Origin: Basidiobolus meristosporus CBS 931.73
Lineage: Eukaryota; Basidiobolomycota; Basidiobolomycetes; Basidiobolales; Basidiobolaceae
Assembly: GCA_002104905.1 (NCBI GenBank)
Contig: MCFE01000069.1
Coordinates: forward strand, 123,923-187,922
Reading direction: 5' to 3'
DNA length: 64,000 nucleotides
Of the stretch, positions 59,018 through 64,000 are shown piece by piece. The notes beneath the pieces were generated by a model, which searched no databases, had not been told where the DNA came from, and saw nothing but the letters and a program-made list of their open reading frames with translations. Each line of letters starts with the position of its first letter. Position 1 is the first letter of the stretch. A program made the translations under genes and the position numbers.

Positions 59018-59825
59018 ATGTCTACTTCTGCTATTACTGGAATTTTTCCCTCTGCTGAAAAGTTGGATGGATCTAACAACCAAGTGTGGAAGGTGAAGAT
59101 GAAGATTCTGCTACAAGAAAGAGGCCTTTGGGATATTCTCATGGGAGAAGAATGCCCTCCTAAACACGTGGGAGAGGAAGCCTTGAAGTACCAGAAGAAA
59201 GATCAAAGTGCCTTTAACTGCATTTGCCTTAATGTCAAGGACAAATTGCTAATTCAATGCTCAAGAGCAAAAACAGCAAAGAATGCCTGGAAAGCACTAG
59301 AGGACACCCACCAGTCATGTTCAGCTGCCAAGAAAATGCATCTGAGACAAAAAGTCTTTACTACAAAGATGCTGCCAGGAGAAGAAATGAAAAATCTAAT
59401 TAACATAATTACCCTGCTGGTAGATGAGATGGAATCTGTGGGCATACCAACTACTGATGAGGATGTGATAGTTACCATCCTGAATAGCCTGACAGACAGG
59501 TTTCTGGGCCTTGTATCAGCCCTAGAGTCCAGAACTGAAGATTTGACCTTAAATTATGTATATGGAAGGCTCCTGGATGAAGAATTAGAAAATCAAGCGC
59601 CAATAAGAAGGAAGAAGAAAATGCTTTAATAAGCAATGATAACCAGCAAAGAAGGCACCCAAGACCCTACAAAGGCAACAGCAACCTATTTTGCAACTAC
59701 TGCAAAAGGAAAGGACACACATCAGACCGGTGTCTCAAAAAGAGAGATTATCAGCAAAAGAAGCCTGCATATGGAAATGCTGCAACAACTGAAGATAGAC
59801 TATTCATATCTGCACTAACTATGAC
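59018..59825 (+). pseudogene. copia gag with CCHC knuckle, frameshifted
   Basis: The gag frame 59018-59629 (203 codons) begins MSTSAITGIFPSAEKLDG and includes the UBN2-like helical region (LNVKDKLLIQCSRAKTAKNA, EEMKNLINIITLLVDEMES). A frameshift near 59610-59640 separates it from the nucleocapsid, where another frame reads CNYCKRKGHTSDRC, a CX2CX4HX4C knuckle. Confidence 0.85.
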
Positions 59826-61742
59826 CACAAACAAGGATTCTCAGACATGGTATATTGACTCTGAAGCTTCTCAACACTTTACACACTAAAAAGAACTTTT
59901 TACCTAATATTAAGAAATTCCAAATAAGAAGGTTTTCATGGGTGACAATAGAACACTTAATGCAGTGGGAGAAGGAACTATCCAAGTAAACCTTAGAAGC
60001 AGTAAAGGAAGCCATACACTGACCTTTAAAGAAGTACTCTATGTACCAGAAATAGCCAAGAACCTACTCTCTGTAAGCAAGGCCACAGCAGAAGGACTCA
60101 GTTTCAGTTTTGACAATACTGGATGCAGGATCACTGATCAAAATGGTGCCCATATTGCTTTGGGCATCAGAGATCAGAATCTATACAAGTTGACTTATAT
60201 TCCATCATATCTGGAAGCCAATATAAGTAACTTAAATGAAGAAACACCAATGCTTTGGCACAGGAGATTTGGGCACATCAATTTTGATTATTTGCGTAAA
60301 ATGATCAAAGATCAGCTAATTTCTGGAGTGAAAATTGATCCCCCAGCTAATTTAGATCACTGTGAAGCCTGCATATATGAGAAACAAGCCAGACAACTGC
60401 TCAAGAGCTCTGGGTTAATCAAAACTAAGAAAAAATTAGATCTAATTCACTCATATCTGTGTGGACCTATGCAAAATTTATCCTTAGGTGGGATGAAGTA
60501 TTTAATCACTTTATTGATGATTATACAAGATACACATGGGTCTACTTCATGGAGAGAAAGGAAGAAGTTTTGTCTAAGCTCAGGGAGTTTAAAGCCATGG
60601 TGGAGAGAGAAACTGGTGAAAAAATCAAGAAATTATGCTCTGACAATGGTGGAGAATATACCTCAAAACTCTTCATCCACTTCTGCAAAATTCATGGGAT
60701 AAAGCAAGACACTACTGTACCATACTCCCCACAGCAAAATGGAGTAGCAGAACAAGCTAACAGATCAATAATTGATATGGCAAGATCTATGATCCATGAT
60801 CAAAAATTATCCTATGATTTTTGGGTGGAATCAGTTGCCACTGCTGTATACCTTAAAAATAGGAGTTATAACAGAATACTTTGTGATTCTACTCCATTTG
60901 AAGCATGGCATGGATACAGACCAAGTGCAGAACATCTAAGAATATTTGGGTGTACAGCATATGCCAAAAAACTGGCCGGAAATCAGTCAAAATATGAGCC
61001 AAAAAGTGTAAAATGCATATTTTTGGGCTACTGCAATGAGAGTAAGGCATACACACTCTACAATACCAAAGCAAAGAAGCTGATCAAGTCCAGGGATGTG
61101 TTGTTTGATGAAAATTCAAAATTTTCACAAAAAATGACATCAGATGATGACAAAAATTTAATCTCAAGTCCACCAATTGTCAGGATTGAATCAGAGCAAA
61201 GCAATGAGAATTTTTTCACTCCAGAGGACTCTACAACCGTGGTTCAGCCAGAATCAATGCCCGGGAATATCCCAGAAGTGATCATTCCAGTATCAAATGC
61301 CTGGAGATCCAACCGGACAAAAAATAGCCCAAATTACTATATCAATGAGGGTACAAACTTAGCCTATGCCTATTCAGTCCATATTGATGAACCCCAGACT
61401 GTAAAGAGGCCCTAAATAGCCCACAGACAAAGTTTTGGAGATCTGCAATGACTGAGGAATATCAGGCCCTGATGGAAAATCAAACTTGGGACTTAGTCAA
61501 ATTACCAATCAACCAAAAATTAATTGGATGCAGATGGATCTTCAAGACAAAATACAAGGCTGATAGTACAAATGAGAGATACAAAGCAAGACTTGTAGCC
61601 AAAGGATACTCTCAAACAACAGGACTTGACTATACTGAGACCTTTGCACCGGTAGCCAAGTTTAATTCCATCAGATTAATATTGGCTATTGCAGCCAAAT
61701 ATAAGTTTTTTATTCATCAAATGTATGTAAAAACTGCATTTT
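59826..61742 (+). pseudogene. copia pol: protease, integrase, start of RT, inactivated
   Basis: The protease motif reads TWYIDSEAS, with the DSG glycine changed to Glu. GAG-pre-integrase follows (MGDNRTLNAVGEGTIQ), then the zinc-binding HRRFGHINF...CEAC. In the integrase core the first aspartate block reads LDLIHSYLCGPM, where the family has Asp in place of Tyr; the second is CSDNGGEYT and the glutamate is in SPQQNGVAEQANR. A frameshift lies near 60460-60700. RT begins at WDLVKLPINQKLIGCRWIFK and stops after FIHQMYVKTAFL. Confidence 0.85.
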
Positions 61743-62413
61743 TGTTGTGCATCAACATTTAAAACTTAGCCAATTTTACTCCGTTTGAAAATCTAGTACC
61801 CTAACTGATTTTCCCTAACCCAAACATAACAAATCCCAGTTACAGTTTATTTTATCCCACCTCAGAATCTACTTTTAGCTATCACACCTGATCTATTTTC
61901 AAATGGTCATTACGTTATCAACATATCTGCCAAGCCTTCCCAGGTGATTAGTCATCTGAGATCTATCCAACCACGGTGCAGTTGCCAAGACATCAGTTGA
62001 TTGATGATGTAATTTTCATTTATCATATGCACCTATGAACACCCAAATTGATTTCAATCAATCCAGTCCCTTGGCGCTTACTAACTCAACTTGATCAGAA
62101 AAGTATAAATAAAGTTTACTGAACCTTTTGGTTTAGTGTGTGTCTCAACAAAAATAAAGAATCCAACAATTCCGTTCTAGTTTCTATCCCAGCCTAGTAT
62201 ATCTAGCACTCCAAAGAACACCAAGCCTAGCCTGCCTAGCAAACAAATATCATTTATAGCCAATCCAGCTATATCCAAGACCAATATTAGATCAGAATCT
62301 TTCTGCTAATAATTCCGCCACTCTCTGACAATTCTAAGATTCTGCACTTAATTGTCCCTTTGGTTCAGTTAAACCATTCAAGAGTTTTATTACACTTTCT
62401 CTTGGATACAACA
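61743..62413 (+). repeat. gypsy 5' LTR
   Basis: 671 bp, TGTTGTGCATCAAC...TTGGATACAACA, with TATA-like AAAGTATAAATAAAG near 62100-62114. Antisense solo copy at 56971-57667. Confidence 0.9.
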
Positions 62414-62453
62414 TTTTTTTCGTTGAATTCCATTACATTCAGCCAATTAGAAG

Positions 62454-63956
62454 ATGTCCTCAGCAGCAAGCAATCCAAACCTTTCCATGTTGGAAGAGGC
62501 CAGAAGAAATCAGGAAGAACTTACTGAACAGCTTGAAAATATCATGCTTGAAAGAAACACCATGATGCTTGAGCACTCAAAGCTTGCCAAAACAAGATCT
62601 GATAATCACCGTAGAGATGAACTCCTTGAAGTTATATCCGGTTACCAAGATGAAATTGGAATAATTAAGGAAGCACTGGAGAACATTGCCATAGTAATTG
62701 ACAGCATTGAAAATCCGCCAAGCCTTGCTCTGCATCAGCCACCAAGAAGTCATGCCTTTGAATCCTCCAGATCTACATCTCCTTCTAGACCTGCCCCAGT
62801 GGTTGTCCCAAGATCCTTGCCTGTTTATGCTGAAGGCACCAATGCCATCAAGAATCCAACTGAGTTTCTTTACAAGTTTAGTCATGTCTTAGCTGCACAC
62901 CAGCTAGACCCTGACACCAACTGGGCTAGATTTCTGCCTCTCTGTCTCACAATGCAAGATGCTGACTGGGTTGAAGTGAACATTCCTTCCAATAGCACGT
63001 GGAAAATTGCCCAAAACCTCTTTTGCAGCCATTTTGAAGATCCTCTCAAGAAAGCACATCTGAACTGCGACTTATGGAAAACTAAAATGCAAAAAGGTGA
63101 ATCTGTGCAACACTTCTGTGATAGATTCCAAAGACAAATGAGATTAGCTGGAGTTAGTGATGATAATCCATCGCTTACTGCTCATTTTCTTTCAAACTTT
63201 TCACACCAGCTACAGAGCAATATTGCTATTGTCAAAGCATGTAACCCTGCACGTACCTATGACCAGATCTCAGAGATATGTACACTGGCAATCACCTTGA
63301 CTGCAGCTGTTAGTCAGACTTCAGGCAACTCAACCCAATATCCCACAACAGCCGGAAAAGAGACCAGTCATGTGACCAAGAAGCAGTCAACCGCTACTAA
63401 GCACTGTGAGCTTCATGGGAAATGCTATCATTCTACCAGTGAATGCAAAGGCATCACCAAGCAGTCAAACAAGACAGGAAATACCACAGAAAAGCAGCAA
63501 AACACCAAAACTGATAATCCATATGCCGATGACAAGTGCTTAAAGTGTGGAAATATGGGACATATATCACCTGCCTGTCCTGAGAAGAGCTCCACACCAT
63601 CAGCCAAAATTACCCAGATCCTTGATGATCATTCAGCCAATGATACAATGGGGTATGAAGAAGCATATGAAGAACTTACAGTTCAAGATTATCACAACCT
63701 CTTTGAGTTTCCGGCTAAAATTGCAACTGTTCAAGAAAAGAAGCAACCAATCACACAGCTCAAAGCCATAGAAGTGCCACTCACCCTCAATGGCCATTCA
63801 TACGTAGCACTACTGGATACTGGATCATCCAACTCTATTGTATCACCCAATGTAGTCAGAGAACTCAATTTGGAGATAGAAAAACAACCAGGAAAAATCA
63901 TTCTTGCCGCTAAGGATCTCTCAGCCCCAAGAATTGGCTTAGGGCTAGGGTTCTAG
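62454..63956 (+). CDS. Gypsy gag-protease polyprotein, ends before RT
   Basis: 500 codons. N-terminal coiled coil (LEEARRNQEELTEQLENIML), capsid-like region (NPTEFLYKFSHVLAAHQLDP, FCSHFEDPLKKAHL, MQKGESVQHFCDRFQRQMRL), a CCHC knuckle KCLKCGNMGHISPACPEK and the retropepsin motif VALLDTGSSNSIVS. A stop occurs at 63954-63956, soon after the protease (SAPRIGLGLGF). Since gypsy pol normally continues, this may be a nonsense change or a frameshift-type boundary; the RT lies outside the window. The frame is otherwise intact, so the element looks recent. Confidence 0.85.
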   Translation: MSSAASNPNLSMLEEARRNQEELTEQLENIMLERNTMMLEHSKLAKTRSDNHRRDELLEVISGYQDEIGIIKEALENIAIVIDSIENPPSLALHQPPRSHAFESSRSTSPSRPAPVVVPRSLPVYAEGTNAIKNPTEFLYKFSHVLAAHQLDPDTNWARFLPLCLTMQDADWVEVNIPSNSTWKIAQNLFCSHFEDPLKKAHLNCDLWKTKMQKGESVQHFCDRFQRQMRLAGVSDDNPSLTAHFLSNFSHQLQSNIAIVKACNPARTYDQISEICTLAITLTAAVSQTSGNSTQYPTTAGKETSHVTKKQSTATKHCELHGKCYHSTSECKGITKQSNKTGNTTEKQQNTKTDNPYADDKCLKCGNMGHISPACPEKSSTPSAKITQILDDHSANDTMGYEEAYEELTVQDYHNLFEFPAKIATVQEKKQPITQLKAIEVPLTLNGHSYVALLDTGSSNSIVSPNVVRELNLEIEKQPGKIILAAKDLSAPRIGLGLGF

Positions 63957-64000
63957 TGCTTTATTGGGAAATTTGCACAAGAAGTGCAATCTTGAAACAT

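Larger units (their letters stand above)
58637..61742 (+). mobile_element. Ty1/copia element, 5' part, interrupted by a gypsy element
   Basis: The best-preserved copy of the copia family here: LTR, primer site, gag, zinc knuckle, protease, integrase and the start of reverse transcriptase. It breaks at 61742 where a gypsy LTR begins, so the rest lies beyond the window. Inserted into the SINE at 58636/58637 (left flank CAACC). Several frameshifts and active-site changes show it is dead. Confidence 0.9.
61743..64000 (+). mobile_element. Gypsy element, 5' LTR and gag-protease
   Basis: The LTR begins TGTTGTGC at 61743 inside copia RT. Gag starts 41 bases after the LTR. Only the 5' part is in the window. 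The left flank is ATTTT (61738-61742); its duplicate should lie beyond 64000. Confidence 0.88.

Noticed and set aside
63925-63956. Telomeric repeat (TTAGGGCTAGGGTT)
   Set aside because: Lies inside the gypsy gag-protease frame and is only two imperfect units.
1-64000. CRISPR arrays, rRNA genes, prokaryotic operons
   Set aside because: No regularly spaced repeats or rRNA sequence; the gene structure is eukaryotic.

Overview
This looks like a nuclear contig from a filamentous, probably early-diverging fungus. Reasons: genes split by short GT-AG introns (about 43-110 nt), a mitochondrial MutS homologue, MRG15/Eaf3, Erf4 and a P4-ATPase flippase, small secreted cysteine-rich proteins, and Ty1/copia, gypsy, LINE and Harbinger-like transposons. 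I cannot assign a genus; a Basidiobolus/Zoopagomycota-Mucoromycota-like fungus would fit but is a guess.

Layout. Positions 1-16007 are wholly transposon. Two copies of one Harbinger-like DNA transposon lie one inside the other (1-5841); the outer copy sits in a decayed antisense copia element (5842-9162), followed by a decayed sense copia (9163-13237) and another antisense copia (13238-16007). Positions 16008-53793 form the gene-bearing core: an ECL1-like zinc protein, a tetraspanin, a small unknown protein, a voltage-sensor-like four-helix membrane protein, an Erf4 palmitoyltransferase partner, a DUF1349 lectin-fold protein, Eaf3/MRG15, a nucleotide-sugar transporter, MSH1 (14 exons), a P4-ATPase, an RRM-AlkB protein of the ALKBH8 type, two small secreted proteins (one KP4-like) and a cytochrome P450. 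Positions 53794-64000 are again transposon: a solo copia LTR, a head-to-tail train of LINE and SINE-like elements all pointing the same way, a solo gypsy LTR inside the LINE, then a gypsy element inside a copia element inside a SINE.

The core genes are mostly unrelated housekeeping genes in alternating orientation, not an operon or an obvious biosynthetic cluster. The secreted proteins and the P450 lie at the edge next to the repeat block. The most unusual structure is the LINE/SINE train: five of its six units clearly carry the same 3' stem-loop plus AATAAA, and every junction carries a GGTTAGGG-like telomere-type sequence or a diverged version of one. The SINE-like units add an array of four perfect 14-nt hairpins. 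Exon boundaries below were set by eye from splice consensus and protein-family continuity.
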